Assembly (NCBI GenBank): GCA_037355855.1
Contig: CM074764.1
Span: forward strand, 1,302,001-1,366,000
DNA: 64,000 nucleotides
Direction: 5' to 3'
Source: Pseudo-nitzschia pungens
Taxonomy: Eukaryota > Bacillariophyta > Bacillariophyceae > Bacillariales > Bacillariaceae
This document shows, in pieces, positions 12,723 to 25,200 of this stretch (position 1 is its first letter; the number at the start of each line of letters is the position of its first letter). The notes beneath the pieces are model-generated. The model saw nothing but the letters and a program-made list of their open reading frames with translations. It did not search any database and was not told the DNA's origin. The position numbers were made by a program, and so were the translations under genes.

Positions 12723-14058
12723 ATGACATCCTCCACAGCAAACACACTCGCATCACTTTTCTTCTGCTTGGCCCTGCTTGGCGGATCCTTTGACCACACC
12801 GCCGACGCCTTTTCGCCGAGCGGACGAAGCGTCGCTCGGGTCGGCACCAGCAGTGGATTCGCCCCAATGTCTATGCCTCTGACGGTCTTGTCCATGTCGG
12901 AAGAGGGGGAGGCCGCCGAGGAGCCATCGGCCGAGGCCGAGGAAGCAGAGGAGGAAGCACCACCCCCGGAAGATCCCGAGGTAACGGCGCTCAAGGAAAG
13001 CATTGCCGAGCTCGAGGCCACCCTGGCCGACAAGAAGTCCAAGCTCCAATACGAGCTGGAACAGTGCGAGGAATATTCCAAGAGCGGATACGCCAGAAAG
13101 GTTGCGGACATGGAAAACATGAAGCGCGTCCGAAGTGTGAGTAGCTCAACCGCGTCCAATGCACTGCATTGTAATGCAATGCAATGCACTGCGATGTTGA
13201 CGATAGCAATATGAGTTGCAATGTCGAGGAGAAGAAGAGGACCATCGACAACAATAGTTTTGAAAAGCAGGGTTTTTACATTATCTCCGAACGGGGCATG
13301 AGTGCCGATATGTGTGTAGGAACTGGTAGTGAATGGCAAACGAGGAAGTCATACTAGCAGAGGAGCAAAAAGTAGTGCACGCCCTGTTCCGTTGAGAGAT
13401 AAACGTACCCACCTGCTCGTTCTCGTGTTCATCATCAAGATTCATTTTCGCTAATTTTCTCCTTGTTTCTTTCTCCAACCTGTCCCTTTGGAATACGTAC
13501 TTTTCTGGGACTTGGAACGTTTTCTGCTTTTCCGGATCAACTTGCAAACACTTACTCACTCACATAAAATGATGCATGCACATCCGTACATTTATACCCA
13601 ACAATCGTATTGTATTTCGGATTTTTTGTTTCCCAAATAATCAAATCCAACACTTCCCACAGAACATTGCCTCCACCAGCAAGGCAAGCGCCACGGCCGC
13701 CGTCCTCAAGGAATTCCTCCCCATCTACGACAGCCTCAACAGCCTCCGAGAGACCTACGCGGAGGACGAGTTCGGCAGCAAGTACTCGGAGCTCAACCTC
13801 GAGCAAACCTTTGCCAAGCTCGGTGTGACGGGCTTTGACGTCCAGACCGGCGACAAGATCAACAACTTTCGAATGAAGGTCCTCGAATCCGAGCCGTCGG
13901 CGGAGGTCGCCAAGAACACGGTCCTGCGCATGGTGGCCCCCGGAATGGAACTGGAGGGAAACGTCATCCGGGCGGCCCTGTGCGTCGGGAGCTCCGGCGC
14001 GGAAGAGGAGGCCGCTGCCGCCGAGGAGGGAGCTGAGGCCGGAGAGGAAGAGGCCTAG
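12723..14058 (+). CDS. Plastid GrpE, nucleotide exchange factor for Hsp70
   Basis: GrpE speeds ADP release from DnaK-type Hsp70; here it would act in the plastid stroma. Exons are 12723-13136 and 13663-14058, with a phase-0 intron of 526 nt (donor GTGAGT, acceptor CACAG). The product is 269 residues. The signal peptide ends ADAF at residues 27-30, the diatom plastid motif. An acidic stretch (EEAEEEAPPPEDPE) follows, then the long GrpE coiled coil (LKESIAELEATLADKKSKLQ ... SGYARKVADMENMKRVRS). The join continues directly into the four-helix and beta domain (LKEFLPIYDSLNSL, EQTFAKLGVTGFD, NTVLRMVAPGMELEGNVIRAA). The C-terminus is an extended Glu/Ala tail in place of the usual short ending. The intron carries AATGC/ATGCA repeats shortly after the donor. 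Confidence 0.92.
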
Positions 14059-14688
14059 GTTTTCTCGTTGATTGCTTGGTCGCTCGGTTTATCGAGCGGT
14101 GAAGCACCCATTGGCGCGAGGCTACGCAATGCAATGCAGTCTTCCGCATCGACATCACTCTGCGAAGGGAACAAATCCACCACACACGCGGGTGTTGATG
14201 CTCTCCAAACGGAATCGCGTCTAAAGAATGGATTGGCATAATGTTTCGATAAACAATACACTTCTAGTATTCACTGCCATCTGCATACTTGTATACGTTT
14301 TATATTATTGTACGGTACTCACAGTCCAATGGCGATCCATTCGAACCCTGCAAAGTGCTTGTGCGGGATGCCCGATGGACCACCGTCCGCACCTCCATCG
14401 GGTGGTGGGTAAATAACTGCTATTCTTGGTATCACGATGCACCTTGATTTTATGGTGTGGCAATCCAAGCTGCGGCGCCAGTTCGGGGATTTCAACGGAA
14501 CGGCAAGGCATGGCACGGCACGGCAATACACAGTACGGCAGTGCACAGCAAACCAAATCGAACCACGTCAATTGCACACTGCGCCGCGTCTTCTCTTCAG
14601 ACGATTCGTTCCTCTTGAATCACAAGTAATCGTTTCGCTGGCACTGATATTGCTATTGCTATTGCTATTGCTATTGCTATTGCCACGG
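14059..14688. other. Convergent 3' spacer with hexamer repeat
   Basis: Lies between the stops of GrpE and the minus-strand hypothetical gene. It holds a (GCTATT)n hexamer run at about 14650-14682 just beyond the latter's stop codon and GGCACGGCA/ATACA pentamer-like runs near 14500-14540. No gene is supported. Confidence 0.7.
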
Positions 14689-16426
14689 CTACCGCTGTTG
14701 CTCCGTCATCCACTCCTCGTAATATCCATCGTCCACAATCGTTGTTGCGTCACCGGCGTTGTGAATGTGAATGTTGATGTTGATAATGTTTTGGATGCGG
14801 CTATCGTCGTCGTGATCCTCCTCTTCACCATTATCATTGAGGTTGTTCCTGCCCGGTCGCGCCTTGCCATTCGCCGGCTTTGTCACTGTCCTGGCATTTC
14901 CGCTCGTCGTAACGGTCAATTGAATACGCGACGAGGACAACCAGTCGTCGCCGTCGTTGTCCTCGATTGTTTCGACGGCAGCAACCGTTCCGTCGTTGCC
15001 AATCATCCACTCCTTTTTCATCTGTTCCTCTCTGTACGAATAGGAGTCGTTTTCGGTCCGGACATCGTCGTCTAGAGCCAACCCCATCGACTCCGATCCG
15101 TCCTCAATCCAATCCTCGCCAACCCCTTCGCCAATGGCACTGTTGCCATCGAATGGTCCGAGTGGCAGACCACTATTCTGGTGATGATCCATGATGGGAA
15201 CATCGCTGTGCCTCCCGCTGTCCCACCTATGTGGTGGAAGGACATCGTTGGCGGCCCCAGAGCCCTTTGTCGCTCCGATGCGACCCGAAGCACCGATCCA
15301 CGGGGGATTCGGCCCCGGGGAGGACTGTCCGGAAGGGGGAACGTAGTAGTGCTTGGGCCGAAAGACGGGTTCGGGCAGCGCCGTCGACGATCCCTGGAGA
15401 CCGTTCGAAGACGCCCTTGCATACGACGACTTCTGGTGATCCAGGACGATGGGCTGACCGAAACTGTTGCTACCGGTGGTGCCGTAGGACTGCAGTGGCG
15501 GGGAAGCCTCGTAATTCTGTGTCTCGTTCCCGATTTCGTTCTCGGTCTCGTACGACTCTGGCAACCGTGCCACTCCGGCATAGCGCAACCCGGTGCTGCC
15601 CCATCCCACCGACGTCTCGGGTTCCGGAATGGGTTGGTCGAAGCTGTCTCCCTCCGTGGCGTAGGAAGGTTGTTGTTCCGGTGGAGGATCGTATTGTTTT
15701 CTTTCTTTTTTGGGTACGAATCCCCATCGCTGCTCCCGCTGCCGCTCCCGATGATGTTCCTGATGGGTCCATTCGCCACCCATTCCGAAATACCTTCTCT
15801 TGACAGGATGGTTGCTCCTGCCGTACACGTAGTTCCCGCCGAAGTTGCGGTCGTAGTTCCTCCGTCCCATCGACGGGTCGGGTTGCGGAATGGGTTGGCG
15901 AGAGTGGTGCCCGTGGGATTGCTCGTGGATTCGTTGATGTGGTTGGGGACGGCGCGGTCCCTCGTTCCATCCGCGACGATTCTGCGATTCTCTGACGGTC
16001 CGATAGGGACGTTCGTTGCGGGTCTTGCCATTCGCATTCGGATTCGCATTCTGATTTCCCCGGCCCACCGACAGCTCGGGCGGAGTAATGGGCTGGCCGT
16101 AGCTGTTGCCACCCGTATCGTACGACTCAATTCGGTTTCGTTCCGTGGGTTGCGGTGCCCGCGCCGGAAACTTGGCAGAGCGCGGAAATATGTCGCGGTC
16201 GGACCACGACGTCGGTTCCTCATAAAAGTCTGACGAGTAGTACGACGTTAGGGAAGATATCGATTGCAGAGAGGTTGTGATCGTTCTGCTTTGGTGGTGA
16301 TGGAACGGAGAATCCCTCGTCCCGGTGGGCGGAAGGAGAAAGGCCGTCAGAACCGTTGGATCCAAAGCGGCCTAATCCCAACAGGATCGCGGCGGCGCCT
16401 GTTTTTCCGAACGATCGCAAAATCAT
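14689..16426 (-). CDS. Hypothetical protein with degenerate Ser/Tyr/Gly-Gln-Pro-Ile repeats; N-terminus uncertain
   Basis: The long frame from about 16365 down to the stop at 14689-14691 encodes roughly 557 residues with no known domain. A loose repeat supports this frame: SYDTGGNSYGQPITPPELSVG (about residue 81), HSRQPIPQPDPSMG (154), SYATEGDSFDQPIPEPETSVG (234) and SYGTTGSNSFGQPI (293), spaced 60-80 residues apart and separated by Arg/His/Asn-rich linkers. The C-terminal third is acidic. No ATG opens this frame: a TAG precedes the first possible codon (a TTG). The only good ATG nearby, at 16424-16426, starts a different frame with a hydrophobic N-terminus (GAAAILLGLGRFG). A missed short intron or a one-base indel at about 16260-16365 would connect them. 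Sorting cannot be judged until that is resolved. Other frames are also open here, so this is a moderate call. Confidence 0.5.
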
Positions 16427-17039
16427 CTCGGAATGAATAGAATTGGATCGGATCGGATCGGATCGGATGGGATCGGATGGGATGGGACGGATTAGATTTC
16501 GATTCGGGATGATTCTATTATATCACACAGCTCTACTGCGTTCTGGCTATTGCTTGAAAGCGTTTGTGAACAATCGGATCCTGGTGTCGAATTGAATGGG
16601 GGAAGGATTTTAATCTTCTCCTCGGCGTCCTACCGGTATTACTTTTTTGGTGGTCCGAATTGTCATCTCATCGCTAACGCCCAAGTATCATCATGAGTCG
16701 TCGCTCGGCCTATAAAATTCGATTTCTGATGCATCAACGAAAATGGTAGGATGGATACCCTAATTATTCAACCTGCTGCCCGACGTTCTTTTGCTTCCGT
16801 TACCATCTGGTCGTGATCACCTGTCATCTCCCAAAAATGTGAACCCGATCGATTGAGATCGATTATTCTTTGGTTCGGTACGTACGATGTAGTACTATCG
16901 GTACTGCACCTGCGCAAGATTTAGGATTCGGTATTTTTTGTTCATTCGAAATCCGAAATTGGCGATCGTGTTTGGAACCAGAAGCGCGCCAAAAAAAAGG
17001 GACGGTAGAAGAAAGTCATAATAGTCATTTGTTGGTAGC
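16427..17039. other. Spacer upstream of tRNA-Phe
   Basis: Begins with a (GGATC)n pentamer run at about 16447-16490, immediately 5' of the minus-strand gene's ATG. The rest shows no coding signal. Confidence 0.7.
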
Positions 17040-17044
17040 GCCTT

Positions 17045-17088
<44 letters not shown>

Positions 17089-17112
17089 TGTGTTCGATTC
17101 ACAGTCAAGGCA
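17040..17112 (+). tRNA. tRNA-Phe (anticodon GAA)
   Basis: The cloverleaf is complete. The acceptor stem GCCTTGA pairs with TCAAGGC (17105-17111), with discriminator A at 17112. The D stem is GCTC/GAGC. The anticodon stem is TCAGA/TCTGA around loop CTGAAGA, giving anticodon GAA. The T arm CTGTG-TTCGATT-CACAG matches. No intron is present. A T6 run starts about 5 bases after the gene, as expected for Pol III termination. Confidence 0.96.
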
Positions 17113-18735
17113 AAAATCTTTTTTGTCAGTACTGATCTTCCGCAGCTGAAACATCTTTCTTGCTTAAGTCTTAGTTCCTTCCACTACCGTACGTACTACG
17201 TACCGTGTTAGTGCGAGTTGCCCCTATTCTTCTCCCATGAGTCCACTGGAGCAACTTCCTCAACCCGTTTCCTGTTTTGTTGATGGGTGTTTGCGAGAAG
17301 CATGAAAGTTCACTCAAGACTAACCAAACAAATACTCTTCTTTCAAAATAGGGAGGAGGGTATTGTGATAGATTGTTGATAAAGATGCTGACCTTAGTGA
17401 GCCAAATGAATGAGGTTTGAGGAAAAGTTCTGGAATTTGTGGTATAACAAGTTGTATATTCTTTACACAAAAAAGTTTTGCACTGCATACCATTTTTTTC
17501 TAAAATAGCAAAACTACATCCTCTGTTGTTGTTCAATTTTCAAATTTCTTTGCACTCCCAAGCTATCTTGCATATGGTCCACTTACTTCATTACATTTAC
17601 AATGCTTCATTGACTAACAAGAATCAAATGAAACCACCAGCAATTGTGTTACCCATCTTTGCGATTGACACAAAAAAAATTGAAAATATAAGCAAAACCT
17701 TCAGTTTTTCTCTCTACATCAAATGATTCCAATGCAACGCATTGATTCCAACGATGGCTATGACGGACTTCATTCATAGCTGTTTCGATCATCAGCCTCA
17801 AAACTTAAAATCTATTTTTTGTCTCGTACCCGATAATTCATACTGTAGGGTTGGGGTCAAACCAAACGAGTTGTGGCCACAAAAAATCTTGGGTTAACGT
17901 TTTACAGATAACGGTACTCGTAACCGTCTTGTAAGTACCCAGGTTGTGTATGGTACTCAGAGGTGGTACACACATCTGTAAATTCTGGAGAGTACACAAA
18001 TCAGTACGGGGAGATAGGGTCAACACGGAATCCGGGGTTGAGCGTTGCAGTGGATTTCAAACAAGCAAGCGCGTGCAAGGAATGATAAAAAAGTCATGCG
18101 ACGATAATTTGGGACATATCAATCTCAATAGTAGAACACCCGCGAATACATGATGTAAAACCTTACCGTAATGCACAAAGTTCATGGCCTGACTGAGCTG
18201 ACCACGTGCGTCGTCACGGAGTGAGGCCAAAAGTAAGAAAAACAAAAACAAAAAAAAACCAAAGTTCATCATTGAATTGTTATCACACGGCAGCAGAGAC
18301 TGCTTGCGACACAAGGTTTGCTGACACCAACCAGTAACATACAAGGGCCTCCCACCGAACAGCAGTAGCATGGACCGGAACCGCTAAAAGTTCTTCTTCG
18401 TATCCTCTCTGGTCATATTGGATTCGATTGAGAGTCACTTATTCGTTTCGTTCGTTGTAACAAGAGTGGCTCGCGGTTACAGCAGCCAGATTATTATTTG
18501 GAGAAACGCTTGACACCGAACAAGTGGAGTCGATCGATCGAATCGATTGATTGTGGAGTCGATCGATCCGTCGATCGACCAAAACTCATCGTTTCATTTC
18601 GTTTCGCATCGCATCGCACCGCACCGCGCTGGGTGGATCGACGGTCAAACACTGAGCAGTGAATGGATTTGGCTTGAACTCACCTGAATTTCAGTTCGAT
18701 TCGATTCGATTAAGTCGAATTCGGTCCTCTGCATC
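17113..18735. other. Gene-free spacer
   Basis: AT-rich, with scattered GGTAC/ACGGTA-like motifs. The only longer open frame (17171-17536, minus) has no recognisable domain. Around 18590-18720, upstream of the SMG7-like start, there are TTCGT/GCATC/GATTC pentamer-like runs, again adjacent to a start codon. Confidence 0.6.
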
Positions 18736-21633
18736 ATGCCGAAGAGCGGATACAGCAACAACAACCAGCAGCAGAGGCAACGATCCAAAGCCGGTGCAGT
18801 TGTTCTTAAGTCCAAGAAAGAGGTAGAGCAAGACAAGCTTCGTCGCCTCGACAAACAGCTGGCCAAAGCCGCCGACCTCGAGGCTCAACTGGGAGCCCTG
18901 CTCAGCAATGGCAAAACTTCAAGCGACGAAAACAGGGCGTATAAACTTCGATCCCACTTGTGTGAGGTCCTAAGCGATGTGCTGATTTCCAACCCCAGGG
19001 TGTCCCTGGAAAAGGATTGCTTCCAGCGTCTCTGGAGGGGATGCTTCTACAATCCGATCCGTATCTGGAGACAGCAAGTCTCCAGAGAGAAACGCAAGCG
19101 ATCTCCAAAGCTCGCCACCACACAGGAAGGGTTCAAACACTTTTTGTCGGAGGCGGTGACTCTTTACGAGTACTTGATCCTCCAATACCTTTCGATTCTC
19201 TGCCCTTCCAGCACCCAGCAGGATGCGAACATGACGCAGCAATCCAGAGATACCTGCACCACTTCGACGACTGTGTACGATCGAAGCCAACTGGAAGACA
19301 CCCAGTATGCTTCCCAATCGACATCCGCATCAGCGACCACTGCAGTAGCGTCGCCGACCGAAGGTGCGGTTCACGGCCTGTACAAGCTCTACATTTTTAT
19401 GGGAGATTTGCACCGTTACGCTGAGGCCTATAACAAGGCCGAGGCGAACTACTTGAACGCCTCCAAGCTCGGCCCGGGACTCGGAAACCCCTACAACCAG
19501 CTCGCTGTCGTTGCGTTTTCGAAGGAAACCTATTGCGTTGCCCTCTACTGGTACGCTCGATCGATCTTGGCGACCCACGAGCGGTTCTCGACCTCCTCCA
19601 ATAATCTGGAGCGCCTCTTTTCATCGAACCGAGAGTTTCTGCTGGAACACGGTCGGGATTCCGGGACTCCCAAGGTGCTCCCACCACCCGCACCCGCGAG
19701 CAAGAGCGGAGGAAAAAACAGCAAGACCAAGAACAACAACAGCATGCAACGAGAAATGAAAGTGGCCGCTAGCAGGTCCTGTTTGACGCATTTTGTAGAC
19801 CTGCATTACGATTTATACCTGCTAAAGCAGAGTGAGGAAAAAAATTCGTCTGCTACAAATGCGGATACGAAAATGGAGAGTGATGTTGACGACAGCCAAG
19901 TGCGACAAAAGATCAAGGATGTGATGGCTTCGTTGAAATCTCTGGTGCAAGCGTCTGGATTTAGTGATTCGCTGCTTTGCAAAATTGTCGTCATTAATTC
20001 GTTTTCGATGCAACGCGGGAGTGATGGTGCAGCTGCGCAGAATTCCTCGATGGAATTGGCAGAGGAATTGTGCCACTCGATGGGTTTGGTCTTGGTGGAA
20101 CACACCGAGGGGCTCTTGACAAAAGCGTTGGAGAAGGCGGGTCCCAAAAAGGCGGCACCATCTGTCCGCTGCCTGCTCCCCTTGGAAATGATGCTGGAAT
20201 TTTGCAACCTTCGTTTCGTCCAAAAAGACGAGAACGAAAGCGCGTATCCGACCCCGATTGAACTCGAATTTTGGAAAGGAGTTTCGCGAGTGGCTAATCT
20301 GGTCCGAGACGTGGTCAAGTCATACAACATTGCCCGTCTTGCCAATGACGATGGAGCTACTCATCACTGGGCTCAGATAAAAGAATACCAACTCCTTAAG
20401 GGATACCGTCCATTTTCCATTGTGAACGAGGAATATCTATCGAATAAAGATGGCTTTCTCGATGTAACGGATGCTGTGGATGTCCTGGAGCTCACGGGCC
20501 CAACCCAATCCCAAGACACGGGTGCGGTTTCGAACATTAGCAACACGGGGCCCCAAGAAAGCAAGGCTAGATTGCTCCAAATGCTGGAGATTTGCGATCA
20601 ATTGGCATCTCCTTCTTTTGGCGCCCCTCTGGTATTGGCAAACGAAGCTTACAGCTATCACGAAACCAATGCTTCTCCTCCGATCGACGACGAGATGACT
20701 GGAAAAGACGACGTCGAAATGGAGTCGCAAGAGGGCGGTCATGGATTTGGTGACAATGACAGCGATGACGAAGCTGGCGATGTAATTCTATACAACGACG
20801 ATAGTACTGTACCAGAAAGTGACAACAGTCAGGCTTCTTCTGAATCCGTTAAACGTGTTGTCGACCCCTCTGCACCTCTTGCCTCGCCGATTGCAGAAGA
20901 AAAGCCGAAATCGCCAGTGAATTCTGTCGAACCTGTATCCGATGTAACCATGGCCGTCGCGGAGGAGAAGACATCGACCCCCATTCTTCCCGCTATGATT
21001 AAGCCTCCTCCTGGCTTTGGAGGATCTCCCACGGCACCTACAGCGCTTTCGAATCCGACAACTTCTGTAGGGACTTACGGTGAACATCTGATGAATGACA
21101 ATCGTCTCGCTGCGACGACATCAAATCCATCGACGAGTCCACCAGGCTTGCCTCTTCCTTCTCCGACCGGTCGCGGCATCCATGATCAAGTCAGTCCAGG
21201 CATGACTACAACGGGAGATTCGGCTTCGTTGTTGTTCCAAATGCCTCAACAACAACAGCCGCAACGTTCGATTTTACCGATGGCTGGCTTGACAACAAAT
21301 ATCAGTCACCATGACGCTTTCTATCCGTTGCAAAATGGGCGTTCGAATCTGCCCACCAGCTCAGAAGAATCCGTTTGTATATTCGGCGACATGCGAACCG
21401 CGAATCCTTTTGTGATGCAATCCCCACCGATGACCTTTCCGATGTCGAACACAACCAATAACCCAATCGTCTTCAACGGTCAGAATGAAAATACCGTTCC
21501 TTCCATCATTCCCGATTTTATTTCAGAAAATACAAGTTCGGTTGATGATACTAAATGGATAAATTCAAACCTGTTGAATAGTTTATGGATGGACGAAACT
21601 AGCAAAACGAACAACCCCTGGGCGAGTAAATGA
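18736..21633 (+). CDS. EST1/SMG7-like protein (14-3-3-like and helical-hairpin region)
   Basis: Single exon, 965 residues. SMG5/6/7 proteins bind phosphorylated UPF1 in nonsense-mediated mRNA decay, and yeast Est1 belongs to the same family. The Gln/Asn-rich start is followed by a coiled segment (about 25-55). Next comes the EST1 N-terminal region including CFQRLWRGCFYNPIRIWRQQ (about 95-114). The family's TPR-like core follows: GLYKLYIFMGDLHRYAEAYN, SKLGPGLGNPYNQLAVVAF, VALYWYARSILATHERF (about 212-282), the pattern in which an Est1-type protein shows a shared TPR unit. A second helical part (residues 330-570) contains RPFSIVNEEYL. The C-terminal third is disordered, rich in Ser, Pro and Asp, with SQ/TQ-like sites. 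There is no PIN nuclease domain, so it fits SMG7/EST1 better than SMG5 or SMG6. It converges on the Pol I subunit gene. Confidence 0.83.
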   Translation: MPKSGYSNNNQQQRQRSKAGAVVLKSKKEVEQDKLRRLDKQLAKAADLEAQLGALLSNGKTSSDENRAYKLRSHLCEVLSDVLISNPRVSLEKDCFQRLWRGCFYNPIRIWRQQVSREKRKRSPKLATTQEGFKHFLSEAVTLYEYLILQYLSILCPSSTQQDANMTQQSRDTCTTSTTVYDRSQLEDTQYASQSTSASATTAVASPTEGAVHGLYKLYIFMGDLHRYAEAYNKAEANYLNASKLGPGLGNPYNQLAVVAFSKETYCVALYWYARSILATHERFSTSSNNLERLFSSNREFLLEHGRDSGTPKVLPPPAPASKSGGKNSKTKNNNSMQREMKVAASRSCLTHFVDLHYDLYLLKQSEEKNSSATNADTKMESDVDDSQVRQKIKDVMASLKSLVQASGFSDSLLCKIVVINSFSMQRGSDGAAAQNSSMELAEELCHSMGLVLVEHTEGLLTKALEKAGPKKAAPSVRCLLPLEMMLEFCNLRFVQKDENESAYPTPIELEFWKGVSRVANLVRDVVKSYNIARLANDDGATHHWAQIKEYQLLKGYRPFSIVNEEYLSNKDGFLDVTDAVDVLELTGPTQSQDTGAVSNISNTGPQESKARLLQMLEICDQLASPSFGAPLVLANEAYSYHETNASPPIDDEMTGKDDVEMESQEGGHGFGDNDSDDEAGDVILYNDDSTVPESDNSQASSESVKRVVDPSAPLASPIAEEKPKSPVNSVEPVSDVTMAVAEEKTSTPILPAMIKPPPGFGGSPTAPTALSNPTTSVGTYGEHLMNDNRLAATTSNPSTSPPGLPLPSPTGRGIHDQVSPGMTTTGDSASLLFQMPQQQQPQRSILPMAGLTTNISHHDAFYPLQNGRSNLPTSSEESVCIFGDMRTANPFVMQSPPMTFPMSNTTNNPIVFNGQNENTVPSIIPDFISENTSSVDDTKWINSNLLNSLWMDETSKTNNPWASK

Positions 21634-22243
21634 GGATAGGAATGAAGATATTGAAGCATTGAATTCGTTTATGATTGCACTGTCCTATTCGGTGAAAGGC
21701 TAGCACGGAAAGCTCCGCAGAATGGACCATTGTCAGCGCCTATAGCAGTGCAGCGGTCTCGGCTTTCGAGACACCATCCAGAAGATAACCCTAGTTCCCC
21801 CGTCGAATTCTGGACCGGGGGTTTACTCACTAAGAGCGAGGTTCGAAATGGCATATTATTTGATGGCCTAGTGAGATGAATCAAGGGAAAACTTCGAACA
21901 GATTTATTACTTGGAGAAGGAGCAGTCATTTAGGATCACAACTTTGAATCTTTCGTGATTTATACCGTTCCTTAGGATTTGAAGATAACTTGTGGTGACA
22001 AAACGAATCAGTGCTCCTCGGCACTGTCGGAGTCCTCATAACTTCCATCGCAAAGAAATTTATAAGATTAATTGTTATAAAAAATTCAATTCCAACATGT
22101 GCAATGCATATAATAAAATTTATGATTATAAGCTTTGGCATGCATAGGCCTCCTTCGTGGTGATGGTCCGAGTCTCAGCATTGAATACCTAGTGATGGGA
22201 AGACAAAGAAAGATGTTTGATAGCAATATTGGTAGCCGATTTC
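21634..22243. other. Convergent 3' spacer
   Basis: About 610 bases between the SMG7-like stop and the RPA1 stop. AT-rich in its second half. No coding or RNA gene is visible. Confidence 0.7.
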
Positions 22244-25200
22244 TTATTTTACAAGCAGAGAAAATGCGCCAGTTCCATGTCGAATGGGCCTTCCAGCAAC
22301 AATATTTGCACTCGGACTGTTCATTTTGTCGGATCCTCCCGTCAGAGCAGCCTGGGTGAGGAATTGTGCGGTCGTTTCGAAACTCATTTGTAGGAACGGA
22401 GAGCTTGTCTCTCGCATTCCGGTACGGTTCATAGGTGTGTAGTCTCCTCCAAAGGTCATGTAATCCGCAATCAGACTCAAGTGGCGAGGATCAACTTCGA
22501 TACCGTACACCCCAAACACCGAGCGAATTTGATTCACAATAGTATTGCGTGCTGCCTCCACACCGTAGGAACAACGGACTGCCCAGATATCATTCGACAT
22601 TAGTCTGCTGTGATCCACACTTTCCAGCTTCCACATTTCCGTGAAGTTGATACCTGCGGTTTGCAGACATCGTCCACGTCCGTCTTCTTCTTCATTGACA
22701 AATGCTTGATCGATGTTCTTCTTGGATCGAACTAGTGTCTTTGACTGCTGCTTTTTCTACGAGACCGATCATCAAAAGAGGACGAGAGGATGGATCGACC
22801 CGAAGTGGCTGGATCTGGATTGTATTGGTTTTCGTATCGATTTTGACCGAGTCTCCCATGTACGATGTCTGTGTAGGCATCTCATCATCCGATTCATCGT
22901 CTGCGCTAGCACTGTCGTCGTCGTCGTCACTTCCGTCGTTTTTATCGTCTTCATCGTAATTGTCCTTTTGAGTTCTCGAAGCCTTGACCCCATCTTCTTC
23001 ATCCATCACTTCGTCCATATCATCGTTGTCGTCGTCATCATCTTCGAACAAAGAGTCTGTACTGGATTTTTTGTTGGATTCTTCTTCTTTCCCCTCGCTG
23101 TGTACAAAGTTCGAAGATTCTCCACCCACGACAGCAATATCTCCATCATAATCGGAGGAAGACCGTCGAAGCTCTAATTTCATTTGATAAGACAAGCCTG
23201 GAACGAATGATCGGGCAACAACTTTGGCAATGTCCTGGAGACTCAGACCGAATGCAGTTTTGATTCTCTCCGCTGGATGTAGCTTGAGTGTCACGAAGTA
23301 CGCACGTTGCCACTGTCCGGTCTCACTCTTCATGAGTGTCTCTCTAGTTGTCACCCCTCTTTCAGCTGCTATCAATTCATCGAGGGTGAGCTTGGTAAAA
23401 GTTCTTGTCAGTTTTGTGGCTTGAGTCTCCGTGATGTCCTTGTGGAGAGGAACAGACATGGTTGGAGTTTTCAATTCTCTAGATGCAGTCATAATAATTT
23501 CTCGAAGTCGAGGAATACCAAGTGTTACATTAGCACCGGCTCCTGCCAGGTGGAATGTGTTCAGAGTCATTTGCGTAGAGGGTTCTCCGATCGACTGGGC
23601 TGCGATTGCACCAACCGCTTCACCGGGGTCAACCAAGGCCGATGAGAATTTAGCAGCGACCAAGGAATCAAAATCATCGTTCGAGATATTATTGCTCTTC
23701 ATAGCTTTCTTCAATTCATCGTTTTCGAGCATGATCCTTGATGCCTCCTGAGCTATTCGTTCCGATACGCAGGCCCCGCTGCTACCTATTCTCTGACTTC
23801 CTTTGGCAAGATTCAAAACCGGATCCGAAATAGCAGGTTTCAAGATTACACACGTAGTGGAAAGCGCCTTGTTTCTCGTGAATTCTACCTCTACCGGAAC
23901 ATTCTTTGCCTTTTCGCCCGTCTTGCTGTATTTGATGTCGAAGGTGCCACTGCTCTTGTGTTTTTTGACGATGGTGGCATCGAACCACCCTTCGCAAATT
24001 GCTCCCCTGACCCACTTCGACCCAACCCGCAATTTTCTGGCCTGCACAAAGTCACCAACTTGCAGTGGTTTTTCGGGGTGCTTTTCGAGTTGTTCGGACC
24101 TATCGGCATCTTTCGCGGCAATCTTGAGAGAGGTATCCGGCAACGGACTTCGGCCTTTCTTCAATGATGCGTGGTTTCGTGCCATGAAAGTGAATGATTT
24201 ATCAGAGCAGTCGAGGTACGATGCCTTCGTGGGATCAAGTCCATCTTCACCGTAGAGGAATTGGACAACTCCACCCTCACCATTTCTCACCGTATAATCG
24301 TAATTGACCTTCAGTTCTTCGAGATGCTTGACGAGACAACGCTGAAGATAACCAGAACGCGATGTTTTGACAGCCGTATCGACCAACCCTTCTCTACCAG
24401 CCATACAATGGAAATAATATTCTTGGGGTCGGATACCGGTCAAAAAGCGATCCATGACAAATCCATCGGCTCTGGGATTCACGTCGTACGGGGCGAACGA
24501 GGGCAAGGTTCTCCCACTTGCGAGTCTCGGAACGCGCCGTCCCTCCAAAGCTTGTTGTCCGAGTGCACAAGTAACCTGTGATTGATTCACGATCGATCCC
24601 TTTGCTCCCGTACCGCACATGATACCAAACGTGTTTGCTGGGAATGGCACGGCCAATCCACCCGGAAGGCATGCCTTGACGATGTCGGAAGCCAGCGGAT
24701 TGAGTTTGGACATCATGTAACCATCCAGGGCCTCGTGGTTTGCTTTCCCCTCGCTGCCGGACAGCAGCGTTCGAACTTTCGATGCAGCAGAAGCGGCTTC
24801 CACCGGCTTGAGTTGCCTGTTGCTCGTTTTCTGGTCCACATCCATGGCTACCTTCCCACCCTCGGAATCGGCCCATGCCTTTGCTGCTCGGGCACCGTTG
24901 TTGTATGCCTTGTTGATGAGTTGTCGACGGGTTTGGTCCGCTTCTTTGGTCAGGATGAGATCCTCCATTCGACACGAGTGACCCGAATAGAACTGGATGT
25001 AGGACGTGAAGAGCCGTCCGAGCGAGTTGAGCAACAATCCGGCTTTTGCCGGCCCGTAGGCTTCGTAAACGGCGTGCACCAAACAAAAGTCGGTGGCACC
25101 GTAGGCCGCCTTGTCCAACACTCCGCGCAGCAGTTCTCCGTCGCGAATGATCACGAGATGCTCCTCCAGATTGTTTCCAAACGCGGCACCCGCCGTCTTT

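Noticed and set aside
15072..16233. Long open frames of 350-383 residues in the other frames across the repeat-protein gene (both strands)
   Set aside because: They mirror the biased composition of the real frame and lack the internal SYxTxGxSFGQPI repeat or any domain.
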